Shown: positions 48,301 to 60,094 of the stretch, one piece after another
How positions within the stretch are numbered: the first letter of the stretch is position 1
Layout: each line of letters opens with the position of its first letter
Source: Panorpa germanica
Taxonomy: Eukaryota; Arthropoda; Insecta; Mecoptera; Panorpidae
NCBI GenBank assembly: GCA_963678705.1
Contig: OY783223.1
Span: 7,658,721 to 7,722,720 of the forward strand
Reading direction: 5' to 3'
DNA: 64,000 nucleotides
Program-made: the position numbers and the translations under genes
Notes under the pieces: model-generated
What the model saw: only the letters and a program-made list of their open reading frames with translations
Told to the model about the DNA's origin: nothing
The model's database searches: none

Positions 48301-49596
48301 TATGATCTTCTTGCTGGAACCGGAGAATTAAAGAACTGTCTTCGCCAAATAAAAGTATGATCCAAGGATATTGTAGAAATAAATTAGTATTTACTTATTC
48401 GTTCGTTATTCATTTTTTAGAAACTGCGTGATAACAATCCACATTTAAAATGTGTGGCAAGCTACTGGATCAAAACGTTGTTCATTTGGGAAAATGAAAA
48501 TCCGGGAAATGCAGAGCTCTGGAGGAAACCTAAAGGAGTGATTTTTATGCATGTAAGAAATTAAATGAACTGTTATATAACTTGGAAATATTGAAGATAA
48601 CTTCTGCGTTTGTTTCAGATGCTCAATAAATTTCTGGAATATATTAAAGTTGGTAAAATTCCATTTTATTGGGACCCCAACCACAATCTATTGAGCCCAA
48701 TTAATAAGAATAAGTTGAATGGAATTCGTGAAGTACTGCAGGGCATAATTACCAAAATTGATAAGAATGTGGAAGGGAACCCGGCATACATTGCCGAAAT
48801 ATTGCGTAAGTTGTTACTTCAAAGGGCTTTTGTCCTCATTTTTTAGTGGTCGATTTTTCAATTGTTGATTGAAATTGATGTTAATAAATGTGTATTGGCG
48901 TGTCTATTTTATTAAATGTCTAAATGTTGACGGAGATATAGCAATTAAAAGTTTGAATTGTAGTTTTAGCGCTAGAGATGGTCGGCCATATTTGTATGAC
49001 GTGAAATGCATTTTAACGTCAGTTATTTGTTGAGTAGGTCAGTGCTGTGGTAATGTTTTGTAGCTGTTGGTAGTCAAATAATCCAGTCAAGTCAAAGAAT
49101 AATAAGTTTTTATTTTATTGAACCCTGTTACGGCAGACATAATATTGGAATTTGATTGTTCCTTGAAATAGCTGTAAATAATATTTGATATTTTGATATA
49201 TAAATACATATAGCAGAGATTTTTGAGCTGTAAGGTATAAGGAATGTGTTCAACGTTGAATCCTTTAATAATTAAAGAGACAAAATGACTTTTTGAATTG
49301 TTAGCACACAAGCCCATTAACAAAGCCACATTAAACTATATAAACATGACATTTTGTGTTTTATGATTCTATTAATTAGAAACAAGATTAAAAGGTTCAT
49401 TTGTGTTATTATTTCAGTGAATGCCGAGGAACTGGCACGCTTCAAGGAAGGATATGTTCCTGTAGCATCTTCCAGCGGTTCTGTCAATGGCAATCTTGCA
49501 GGTAGGCTGGGCTCTTTGCAAATACCAAATAGCAAACCACCACAAGTCGTGGTTAAAGAATCACAAGAAAATGAATCAAGATGCACTGTGCAATAA
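45396..49596 (+). CDS. cGAS-like receptor (cGLR, Mab-21 nucleotidyltransferase), short isoform
   Basis: cGLRs sense cytosolic nucleic acid and make cyclic dinucleotides that activate STING. Eight coding exons: 45396-45686, 47099-47196, 47301-47457, 47964-48125, 48202-48354, 48421-48552, 48619-48805 and 49418-49596. All introns are GT-AG and in frame, giving 452 residues. The active site is complete: Gly66-Ser67 in YAGSTYDNIKV, Glu79 and Asp81 in NEFDLNV, and Asp206 in LIDVDLVPV. The C-terminal helical lobe includes NPSWRLSF and CVASYWIKTLFIWE. I see no His-Cys-Cys zinc thumb, as in insect cGLRs. The first ATG of MMDERK is used; an acceptor just upstream suggests a non-coding first exon. Introns 1 and 7 carry mobile elements. 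A competing donor inside the last exon leads to the long isoform. The subtype, ligand and product cannot be told from sequence. Confidence 0.9.
45828..46637 (+). mobile_element. CCCAGTAAACA-ended element, copy 2 (cGLR intron 1)
   Basis: Begins CCCAGTAAGCATATC and ends TTGTTTACTGGG. It matches 39418-40091 closely, with a ~170 bp segment after the left end that the other copy lacks. Entirely within cGLR intron 1. Confidence 0.8.
48823..49317 (-). mobile_element. ~600 bp TIR element family, copy 7 (cGLR intron 7)
   Basis: Reverse-orientation copy bounded by GGGCTTTTGTCCTC and ACACAAGCCCAT, with a ~130 bp internal deletion relative to full copies. It begins only about 18 bp after the exon-7 donor and makes up 495 of 612 bp of the intron. 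Confidence 0.85.
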
Positions 49597-50117
49597 TTCA
49601 TAAAGTTATTTTATGTGGGGATTTTATTTTAATGTTTGCTTATTTTTTGTTTGAACTTTTATATATATATTTTATATTTGTAATAAATATAATCGATTTT
49701 ACACAAATAATATTAATTATTGTACAAGGAAGGCTATCGTATGTGTAATGTCCTAAATTTTCTATTGATGAATTGTCATGTGCTTTTATAGTATTGTAGA
49801 AAAAATTATATTGAGTTTTATCAAGGTTTTAATGTATGTATAACGGATTTTACTGGACTAAAAATAAGGAAATAATGATAACTTCTACAATTAATTAAAT
49901 CTTAATCTAACACAATTTTAACTTCAGAGTTGTATTATATAATAGTAATCTAAAAGAATGTATTGTAGGATTTGTTACTTGAAAAAATATCACTTTTCTA
50001 TCATATATTTTGATATTACTATTAACTAACTTAAGTGGGCCCTCGTACAGTATTAAACTTAAAGTTAACAAGGCTATTTTATTTAATTCATCATTGTATT
50101 AGTGTATTCTTTATTAA

Positions 50118-50330
50118 GGACCGTTTTTTTAATTATTGATTTAAATAAAGGGTAATATGTGTATATTGACGTTCTTATTTTTTAAATAACCAAGTCTTAA
50201 CTGACTTATAGCTATGTCAAATTTGAATTACAGTTTTACAGCATGTTTTATTCTGCATATGACATCACAGAAGCAATAAGTAATCGAGATTATGTTTCCT
50301 TTTCACAGCCATCGCTAAAATTAAAGAATA
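50118..50330 (-). repeat. Old fragment of the ~600 bp TIR element family
   Basis: Diverged but collinear with one end of the family. It reads 'gaccgttttttt...attattgatttaaa', 'gtgtatattgacg', then 'atagctatgtcaaatttgaattacagtttta', then a trace of 'gacatcaca'. It lies between the two alternative last exons of the cGLR. Such decayed copies show the family has been active over a long time. Confidence 0.55.
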
Positions 50331-50653
50331 TAATAAAAAATGATGGTAATTATGTATATGGTTTTAAACATGGATAAAGATTGATTTTTTTAATTTAGAA
50401 AGTATGGAGTATACATATATATAAAACTAAAATAGCAATTAGTGGCTGCAAATGATACTTTAGAAGAAAGATTCTTTTGAATCTGTTACACATCAACTGC
50501 CTAAATAATTTACTATGTGTTAAAATGACCCCATTTAGCGCGTTTTGTCGTCTAAACACATCGTAAATAAAGTACTGTGCGTATAAAAATTATTAACACT
50601 GTTTTCTAGCTAGTTTGTTCGCAAAAAATAATGAAATACTGTTTTCATTTTAG

Positions 50654-51051
50654 GAAATGCAAGTACTGATAAAGACAAAAACCTACAACGTAACGGCAGC
50701 GGAAGTGGAAACACATGTGATAGTTCTGTAACGGGTAATACTTCCCGTTCCTTAACTACTTCATCAGGTGTAAGCACTAATAATTCAAATGACAACGAGA
50801 AAATTTTAGCTATGTTAAAAACAATTCAAGGGCTTTTATCGAAAAATGATTCTGCTATGGAAAGTATGAAGACAGAAATACAAAATTTAAATGCTAATTT
50901 GATCGATTTGAAATATGAATTAAGTGAAGTTAAAGATGAACTGAAAATTTGGAAGAAGAGCACAAAAATTGATAAAAGTTTTAATGTTCCACGTCAGTTA
51001 GATTTATTGCAGCCTGAGATATTGAATTCTAAGTTATTGGATTTGGAATAA
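50654..51051 (+). CDS. Alternative last exon of the cGLR: coiled-coil C-terminus
   Basis: A 398-nt open block has a clean acceptor (GTTTTCATTTTAG) and ends in TAA. Splicing from a donor inside the preceding exon (CTTGCAG|GTAGGC, exon end 49501) joins in frame as ...GNLAGNASTDKDKN. This replaces the last 32 residues of the short form and gives 553 residues. The new tail has a Ser/Thr/Asn-rich linker, then about 55 residues of heptad-like sequence (ILAMLKTIQGLL ... LKYELSEVKDELKIW). That should form a coiled coil for oligomerisation or partner binding. An AATAAA-rich 3' region follows. It could instead be an exon of a separate transcript. Confidence 0.6.
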
Positions 51052-53383
51052 TTGCTGAATATATATATATCTATGATATAATGCAATCATATGAACGACA
51101 GCATTTAAACAATATTGACATATATGTACTAAATATATTTACAAAATATAAAATGAATAAAGCAAATAAATCTTAAATATTAGAAGTATATTTTACCCAT
51201 ACTTATTGTATCTAGTCTTTTCTAAGTGTAACTGGCATACGTTAATTTTTGTCGATTTGTCAAAAGCATATATTTTCTAAATTAGGCTATTTATGCTCAC
51301 TGCAAGATATGCAATTTATTTTGTCCTTTTTTTAAAGTTAGCTGATAGTTTTGGATAAACTTACATAAAGCCTAATTTAAAAGATATATGCATTTATAAA
51401 AATCGCTCTTTAGACAAAGATTTCACTTTAATTTAATAATTCATTTATTCAATTTTATCAATTCATTTTAATAATTAATTTTAATGCGGTAAACTGTCGA
51501 AAAAGCTGGTTTATAATTTTTTCTGACTTATTTGTAAGTTCTGTATCGAAATATTACATTTACCAGTTTCAATTTTGATGGATTATACCTCCATCTTGAA
51601 AAAATGGCGGCTAAAGACGATTCCTTTTTGCAATATCTTTTTGCCTGTGCGTTTTAAGAAAGAAATAGTTGAATAGAATATGAAATTGTAGGAAATTGAG
51701 TCGTTTTTTGTATATCAACAACGACATTTAACATCAAGTGCATGCACTTACAATTTTAGTCATATTTCTTAAACCCATTATAGTATATAAACATATTATA
51801 TATCATTTTAAAGGGTTTTTTAACATTCTACAACTTTTATTTAAACATTTTTTAAATAAAGTAAATAGTTACTGCCAATTTTCCACATTCAGGTTTTTTA
51901 GGCAAGTGATTTTTAAATTAAAAGAAAATAAAAAATATAACCGAAATAAAGCTATGTTAAATATGGTATAGAATTTTTACGTAAATATCATAATTATTGT
52001 TCCCTTCAAGAGCTCTTATCTCGTTATATGATATTGCTATTAATAAAGAAGTAATTAATTATTCATGTAAACGCTTTATTGATGTATTGCTATATTATTT
52101 AAGTCTATATTAAGAAAGTAAACTACATATATTTACAGTTACTTTAATAGTTAAGCATTACTATTACTTACAAATTTTTGTAAAATTAAATATTGGAAAT
52201 ATATAAATACTACTGAGCAACCCGTTTCTATTTCCATGTCCCTACATACCCCTAATAAAAAAGATTTATTACTCTTCTGTTACTGATAACAAATGAAGCA
52301 GAAGGATACCAAAACGTTGACTTTTATTTCTTTAAAAAATTAATAAAAATTTCTAAAAAAAAATAAATTCAATTCAAAATTTTATAGTTTATTTTTAAAA
52401 AAGTTATGCTTCTTTTATCTCCCACTGCAGCGCCACTGGGTCCTATTATCTCTGTTATGAAATTGCCATATGTGTAAAACTTTTTTAAAAAGAGCTGCAG
52501 GAATGATCACTGGAAAGAACTAAATGTTACAGAGTTTCTCTAGTCCTAAAAAATACACTCGCCCTGTAATAAATAGTAATTTAAATCTTCTGGAGGCTGA
52601 TTTAAAAAGTTCTACAAATTCTTTTAAGGGTTTATTTAATCTTAAATAACAAATTATAAGTTAGCATTATTGAATTTATGTATATTATTTAAAATAAATA
52701 GAAAACTAATTCATTTACATATGATATATATGGCAACCTAAATAGCTTTTCTAATATTTTACAAAAGGAAATCGTCGAGGTCATATTTAAAGCCTTCATG
52801 ATTATAAAAACAATAGCAGTGTTGCAAGAGTTTTTCTATGTGTGTTTCACATTTTATATAATACAGAAAAAATACGGCAAAAGATAAAAATATAATTCTA
52901 TATTATTGCTCATTTAGTTCTGCGTTCTTTTTAAGTTATTAGAAAATAATTACAGCTTTTATTTGTATTGAAAAGAAATATTATTTTAAGCATTTGACAA
53001 GTTGATCAAAATATTAACTCTGGTAATAAGTGAGTTCAAGGCACTGAACTCCGTTGTTCGGCATGCTCGGAAAACTACGCATGGCGATCGCCCGGCTCCG
53101 AGCTGTGTTCTATTGTGGAATGTCAGCGTACCCCCAAAAAACAACTGCACAGCGAACAAGGAGTGTGGTAGAACAGGCGAGGCCCCAATATCAAAATGGC
53201 CGACTAATCAGAGACTCCGCAGCAGTATACTTTTTATTCAGTATCACCTCTGATACCGTTCGTGTTCATTAAAAAAAAGTGTAAATATTGTTTAATAATT
53301 TTGTGTTCATTATTGTTGTACAAATATTTTGTATAATTTGTAAAAAAGTATCAGCATTGTGAAATATTTTTATTTTCTAAATA
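51052..53383. other. Intergenic region between cGLR and ZAD zinc-finger gene
   Basis: AT-rich with no supportable gene. The last ~350 bp (about 53030-53250) are much richer in G+C and include CAAAATGGCCGAC, which resembles a YY1/Pho-type core. This is a plausible promoter and 5' UTR for the zinc-finger gene. Short frames there overlap in two phases and look non-coding. Confidence 0.45.
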
Positions 53384-55448
53384 ATGGAAGAAACAGGATA
53401 CATCATTTCCAATTTTACATCGATTTGTAGGTTGTGCTTGAAGAAAGATGGGGTTATGAGTTGTATATTTAATAATATAACTAATGATAGCTACTCCGAG
53501 CCACTACACGAAAGAATTACAGATTTTTTTCATGTCCAGGTATGTTTAACCTATATCTTTATGTCTGAATTTTAGATATGTCACTACATAGAATTAAATA
53601 TTATTTTTATGTTTGTGTTGTAGATTAATATCATTAAGTATTGGCAAGCCTGTTAAGATATATTATTATTATTATTTAAACTTTAATTACAATAATTTCT
53701 TATGTAAAATACACGCATAAAAAGGTGATGCAAAAGCCTCATGATCTTACTGCTTTAATATTAATGATATGTTAATTAAACCAAATTTAATTATATTTTA
53801 GATTGGTATGAACGATGGGTTACCTACAAATATATGCCACCGCTGTTTGTACAAGACAGAAAAATGTTCAAAGTTTCGTCTACAATGCGTAAATAACGAC
53901 TTAAAACTTCGTCAGTTAATGGAGCTACGTGATGCAGTCCAGCAAAACTTTGGGGAACACATAAAGCAGGAAATAATGGACAACAACGAAGAAAATCCAG
54001 ACTACGATGGCTCAAATAGTAGCATCGAAGCTTACCCCATCGAAAACGGAACCACCAGTCAATATTTAAATAAGAAACTAAATAAATCTATTGTTGATGG
54101 TTTAGACGATGTAACAATTAGTAAAATACATGGGATACAATTTCCTGGAGATGAACACGTTGAGAGTGTAGTGATGGTTGTGGACCCAAGTATGGAGTAC
54201 GATAGCACAGATCAGTCTGATGTTAATTCCGATAATGATAATGAAGAACCAATAGATAATACTGAATTTAACAATCACGAAGGCGATTTAAAGAATGCCT
54301 TTATGTGCAAATACTGTGACATTGCTTTCAGGGACCAGGAGAAATGTCTCACACATGAATGCACCGAACACAATCCTAACGCCCCATTTTCTTGCCATCA
54401 GTGCACCGAGATGTTCCAGGAGAGAAATACATTTATAGCACATATGAGAACAGTCCACGAGATCATCAAACCTTTCGTCTGCTTGGAATGTGGGAAAGGT
54501 TTTCGAAGAAGATCCGATTTAAGAAAGCACACAATCGTCCACACTGGTGTTAGGCCGTATTCCTGTCCAATTTGTCAAAAATCATTTTCTAGAAATACTA
54601 ATTTAACAAAACATTTGAGGATTCATTCAGGACAAAAGCCTCACATTTGTACACATTGCCCCAGGTCGTTTATATCGAAAGGAGATTTATCCAGGCATAT
54701 GTTAATCCATACTGGAAATAAACCGTTTCAATGCTCTAAATGTGAGCTAAGTTTTGCGCGCAAGGACAAGCTACAAAGGCACGAGAAGATCCATGAAACT
54801 AATACTGTACCTGAACCCGCCAAGGAGTCCGAAGAATCGGACACCGAGCACGACAGCATGGTGGTAAATGTGAATCCATATAGAAACGAAAATTTTGAAG
54901 ATAACATGAACATTAAAATGGAAAGTGAAATGAATCAAGATTTCTCATCGTTACCAAGTGTTCCAGATCACATTTCTAGAGACGTGCAACAACTACAAGA
55001 CATGATTTATCCAGCTATTCCACAACATATTACTGGAGACAGTTTTTATGATAATTTAACATTAAATGGTGGTGGGGACCTAGAGGATCCAACATTTAGC
55101 AAAGTAAAGAAAACAATAAAGTGCGAACAGTGTCCTAAAAAGTTTTCTAGTCTGGCGACCTTGAGGAATCATATGAGCATTCATTTAGGAATCAGGAATC
55201 ATGTTTGTACCATCTGCAACAAGTCTTTTGTAAGAAAAAGGGAACTAGATCGTCATAGTGTCGTGCACACAGGATTTAAACCATTTGGATGCCCCCAGTG
55301 TGATAAAAAGTTTGGAAGAAAAGACAAATTGGTTAGACATCAACGAATCCATAGCGAGTTTAAAATTTATCATTGCAGCGAATGTTTGGCGAGTTTTAAT
55401 AGAAAAGATGGTTTAATTCTTCATCAAAAAGTGCACGCAAAAACTTAA
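53384..55448 (+). CDS. ZAD plus ten C2H2 zinc-finger transcription factor
   Basis: A DNA-binding regulator of the insect ZAD class. Exons 53384-53539 and 53802-55448 join in phase 0, giving 600 residues. The N-terminal zinc-finger-associated (dimerisation) domain has CRLC (Cys15, Cys18) in exon 1 and CHRC (Cys64, Cys67) in exon 2. The intron thus splits the ZAD. An acidic linker (about 100-215) follows. Six C2H2 fingers come at about 218-383, a second acidic spacer, and four more fingers at about 491-598. Several linkers match TGxKPF/Y, typical of sequence-specific binders. The protein ends six residues after the last finger. AATAAA lies about 75 bp downstream. The orthologue and target sites cannot be named from sequence alone. 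Confidence 0.93.
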
Positions 55449-58400
55449 TTAGATCTATTTTTTTAAATTCTAATCCAAAGTTTAAATCAATTATTGTATA
55501 ATACGTTCCTGACTTTTCCAAATAAATGTATAAATTATACATAAAATTAAGACATATATTTTTTGGGATTGACTTTTTTTTCTCTCGTTATATTTTTAAA
55601 CAAATAGTATTATTATTATACAATGTTTTTAAAATATTAATATATTAGTATTAATTATGATACCAAATGATTATGTTATAATTTTAAATTATAATTATGT
55701 GTGACTAAGCTTATTAGAAATGTTTTATTTTATAATTAGCAAGAAGAAGTTATTTTCTGAATAAATTTTGAATTAAGAATTGTTTCTTTTATTTGTTCAT
55801 ATTCAGATAAGGTATACGAATGTACTTTTAATAATTTAAGATTAAATATATTATTCATTATTTTTCCTCTTTATTCACTAAGCAAATCTAATGTTATAAA
55901 CAAGGAATAAATAGTTTGTTTTGTGACTTCCATGAATTGTCATCTCTATTATACAACACCCACTATACACTAATCTTAATTTACATTTACTAGAACCTCA
56001 AATGTTCAATTATTTTTTATAACTACTAACAATTAAAAAAGTCATTTTGTCTCTTTAATTATTAAAGGGATTCAACGTTGTACACATTCCAAGTGCATGT
56101 GACATCACAATCCTTGTGTAAGGTTACCAACCTTACAGCTCATAAATCTCTGCTATATGTATTTATATATCAAATATTATTTACAGCTGTTTCAATGAAT
56201 AATAAAATTTAAATATTATGTCTGCCTTAGCAGGGTTAAATAAAATAAAAACTTATTATTCTTTGATTTGACTTGATTATTTGACTACCAACAGCTACAG
56301 AACATTACCACAGCATTGACCTTCAATATTATGTCTTAGCAGGGTTAAATAAAATACAAACTTATTGATTTGACTTGATTATTTGACTACCAACAGCTAC
56401 AGAACATTACCACAGCACTGACCTACTCAACAAATAACTGACGTTAAAATACATTTCACGTCATACAAATATGGCCGACCATTTCTAACGCTAAAACTAT
56501 AATTCAAACTTTTAATTGCTATATCTCCGTCAATATTTAATAAAATAGACACACCAATACACATTTATTAACATCAATTTCAATCAACAATTGAAAAATC
56601 GACCACTAAAAAATGAGGACACAAGCCCATTACCTTAAGAAGTTTTATGAGGTTTTTTAATAGATAAACAAGTAGACTTATTTTTAAAACCTAAAAGAAG
56701 GATCACAAACGTTATATATTAGGTGAAAGTTTTTACGTAACAGTTAACTTTTGTTATGCTAGATAAACTAAAATATGTAAACCGCCCCAGTGTAAAGGAG
56801 ATGCTTTATAAAACAGTCAGTGATACAACAGCTGCTTCATGCAATCTATAAATTTTTATATTATGAACGTTGTGAATAGAAAAAAACAAAATCAATTACT
56901 TATTAATGTACAGTTGAAAATTAAGCAGGAAAACAGAAAATCAAATTTTAAATAGCTATATCTCCGTCAACTTTTGAATATTTAAGAAAATAAAAAGTTC
57001 TGAGATGTACAGTTATTTTTTAATTGATCAGAAGACATTAAATGACCTATTTATACATAACGTAAATATGCCTGCAGCCAGCATGTGGTAGGGAAGAAAT
57101 AGTTTAAAATTTTAATTAGTTACATTAACATCCGGTTTTCTTTTTCGTTTTAATAATAAGCAATGTATATATGTCCTTCAGAGTAGAGTCGAGAGTAGAG
57201 TACTTTTTGTATTAAATATTTTGAAACTTTATAAATCGAAAAATATGACTGCATATATAAAATTGTAATATACGCATGCGTCAGAACATGCACTCTAGGA
57301 GATGAAATCTTCTGTCAATTTATTCTAGTGTACGAGTACATTTACTGCCTTACTAATACTTCAATAAATTAAGCTTTAGCAAGGTAATACAGAAATCTGT
57401 AAAACAATAATAAAAATAAACACCACGGAAAATATATCAAACGTATATACTCATATAACAATATGGAAATGACGCGAAAATACTGATTATGAGGCGTCGC
57501 AGGATGACGTATTTTTTGTCTCTTTAAATCACACTTTTTATGACTAATATTTTTTTAGCTTTAACAAACTTTTTACACAAAGGACACTACCCTAAAATTT
57601 TTTAATATCTGTGACAATCTCTTAGTAAAGTTACAATTTTTTATTTATGTAAATTTCAGGTAACATAGATGTTTATATTTTATATAATAATTAAAACGAT
57701 CGTAACAAAAATTGAATATACAATTTTAGATTTAAATATAAATGTATAGTATTCGTATGTTAATTCTGTTTTGTGTTTAGGAGGGAGTTTTAGTTTTTAA
57801 TTAATATTTCTAATAAATTTTTAAGGAACATCGTGGCCAATCAGAGTTCTGCTGCTAAACCCTTGTGATTGGTCGTAATATACGTCAATAAAGTCAAGGT
57901 TTTAATTAAATTTACCTAATGCACCCCTGTTATTTAGATAAACTATGTAATAATAAATAAAACAAAATTACATCCAAACTCGTCTCACATTAAATATTTT
58001 GTTTACAGATATAGAATACCATGAATCATATTTAAAAATATAAATATAACATTAAATTACATTAAAGATATTTAATAAAAGAAAACATTTTTTTATTCTA
58101 CCAGTAATTATTTATTATTGTATTAAAAATTACAGTAATAATATAAGGTATATTATAAAATGGTTTTGTTTTGTATTGATTTTATATTCGTGTTTTTATA
58201 TACACTACATTCTATTACTTATTATGCAGCCAACTTCATGTATATTTATAAAATAAAACTCAATATTTATTTAAACAACCGTTGCTGGATTCAAAAAAAA
58301 AAACTAATATCATTAATTAAAATATGCGTTGTTGTTGAGATGAAAATTTATACTTTTATTTAAGCTTACGCCATTTTCGATATATTATATTCTGCAACGG

Positions 58401-58834
58401 GTTGGGTCAAACAAAGAAAAAGTGTAAACAAAAAGAAAATAGCTGGAATATAAATATATGCAGAGCATTGTTTATTAGTGAAACAAAAGGGTGGTGTCCC
58501 CAGGTTTATATTGAACCAGATATAGTAATATGGTCGCCGCTGGCTTTTGAGAAGCCATTATACAAAATACATATCAATAAATATATTTAGAAAAATGGCG
58601 CGCACATAATTATGTTCTAATAATATCATATATAAATTTATAAAATACAAACTCAGTGCGTACATTTACAGTTCTTTATTAAACTTAAAAATGAAAATTA
58701 TTTTTTTCACAATAAATTTTATACAAATTACAAATTACATTTAAAATATCAGGAGCGCTTATACAAAAATAGGATTTCAGAAAACTAAAAACTAAAATGA
58801 ATGAAAAATAATCAGTCAAAATATGAAATGGCAG
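55449..58834. other. Intergenic region between zinc-finger and HMGA genes
   Basis: Contains element copy 8 (55988-56630), a diverged family fragment near 56938-57000 ('aatagctatatctccgtcaac'), and a pair of inverted CCAAT boxes (CCAATCAG near 57838, GATTGGTC near 57868). Short frames at 58160-58363 and 58402-58590 lack any support. AATAAA for the minus-strand HMGA gene lies at 58675-58680. Confidence 0.5.
55988..56630 (+). mobile_element. ~600 bp TIR element family, copy 8 (internal duplication)
   Basis: The left TIR is lost (starts at 'actagaacctc'); the right TIR is intact (GGACACAAGCCCAT). A ~110 bp internal tandem duplication spans about 56200-56420, covering 'ttagcagggttaaataaaat' through 'acattaccacagca'. 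It lies downstream of the zinc-finger gene. Confidence 0.85.
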
Positions 58835-59152
58835 TTACTCGTCAGATTCGGAGGCTTCCTCATCCTCCTCATCATCATCATTTTCATCCTCAGATTTTTC
58901 TGCAGGTTTAGCATTCTTTGGAGGTCGTCCACGACCTCGTCCTGTGGCTGGAGCACTTTTGTTTGGTTTCGAAGGAGCTTTAGCCTTAGCTTTGGTGGTA
59001 GTTCCCTTAGGACGTCCGCGACCCCGTTTTGCAGGACTTTTTCCTTCATCTCCTGAAGCCTCTTTCATTACGCCATTTTTTGGTTCTGCTGTTCTTTTTC
59101 CTGCACGTCCTCGTTTCTTTACTTCTACAGAGCCTCCTTCATTGTCAGACAT
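58835..59152 (-). CDS. HMGA-like AT-hook chromatin protein
   Basis: A small architectural DNA-binding protein for AT-rich minor grooves. It is one exon of 105 residues. Two canonical AT hooks are present: KRGRGRPKG (about 42-50) and GRGRGRPPK (71-79). A weaker basic patch, KKRGRAGKR (12-20), lacks the RP core. The rest is Lys/Ala/Pro-rich, and the protein ends in an acidic tail (about 87-105). This layout and length match the HMGA (HMG-I/Y) family. Ser residues in the tail (SESDE) fit CK2 sites. The start, MSDNEGG, is preceded closely by a likely 5' UTR and then a GC-richer upstream region (59220-59400). Overlapping frames on the other strand are shadows. A vertebrate HMGA has three full hooks, so this could also be a lineage-specific AT-hook protein. 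Confidence 0.88.
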   Translation of the reverse strand: MSDNEGGSVEVKKRGRAGKRTAEPKNGVMKEASGDEGKSPAKRGRGRPKGTTTKAKAKAPSKPNKSAPATGRGRGRPPKNAKPAEKSEDENDDDEEDEEASESDE

Positions 59153-60094
59153 TGTAAAATTTGTTTTTTAATTAATAACTTACACAAAAACACAAAATTA
59201 TACTTCAAAAGCAAGCCAGAAAATGAACAGCACAAAGTTGAACAACCGCACAGTACTATAGCTTAACGCTGTATGCCGCGATGCCGATTTGAACATTTGT
59301 CTACCCCGCTGTACCGATGCCGTCCCGCAGACCCCCTTCATCCTGAAGATACAGCGTCTATCTTTCGCGCTAAAAGTAATCGATTATTTCCGTGAACGTT
59401 CGTACAACTACACACATCAAGAGCTGAGATGAAAATAAACTTTATAAAATTCTATAAAACTACCCGCGAATAACAAACAACAAATAAAATATAATATATT
59501 TAATCAACCCTTTGATTAAAAGCATCAGACAATAAATCTATGTTCCACATATCAAAGTAATTGTCGTTCATTTTCACGCTGACTGTATACGCACTATTTC
59601 TGCGTTTAAACTAACGCTTATTGTTTTTAATAATTGCTGTATCAAATTCCTAATAAATAGTTTGCAAAGTGATCTTTTGCACATAACAAATATGTGTTAT
59701 ACCTAATTTTAATATAAGAAACATCATCGTCCATTTAATTATTTATTTCAGGCTATATATAGAATAATATCCAAATATTGATTATTTTGTTGTTGTACAA
59801 CAAGGCTTAGACGATTCATTTTGCAACCATGGCGGATGAGCGCGCATTATCCCTTGCGCAATTGTATAATAATACGATATTAAAATAAATGGATATACGT
59901 ACAATAAAATAAAAAATAATTATTGCGATATTTAAAGAATTAAGTTTTACTAGTAATGGCTTTCACGATATTATACATTTCAATTATTTTATCGCGATAG
60001 CATCCATATTGTATTCATCCGCAAAAGTCTCAATTGTATTGTATCTAGATCTTAGCCACTATTGAAATTATTATTTAAAAAGATTGCCTTTAAG
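59153..60094. other. Divergent spacer upstream of HMGA-like gene
   Basis: 59220-59400 is richer in G+C and is the likely HMGA promoter. At 59829 an ATG in strong context (ACCATGG) opens a short frame, MADERALSLAQLYNNT, that closes after about 19 codons. It could be a 5' exon, but no donor that matches the downstream phase was found. Confidence 0.4.

Noticed and set aside
23096-49317. The ~600 bp family as introners (elements that create new introns on insertion)
   Set aside because: In all three genes the splice sites lie in non-element DNA, and a normal-sized 70-117 bp intron remains when the element is removed. The element did not supply the splice sites.
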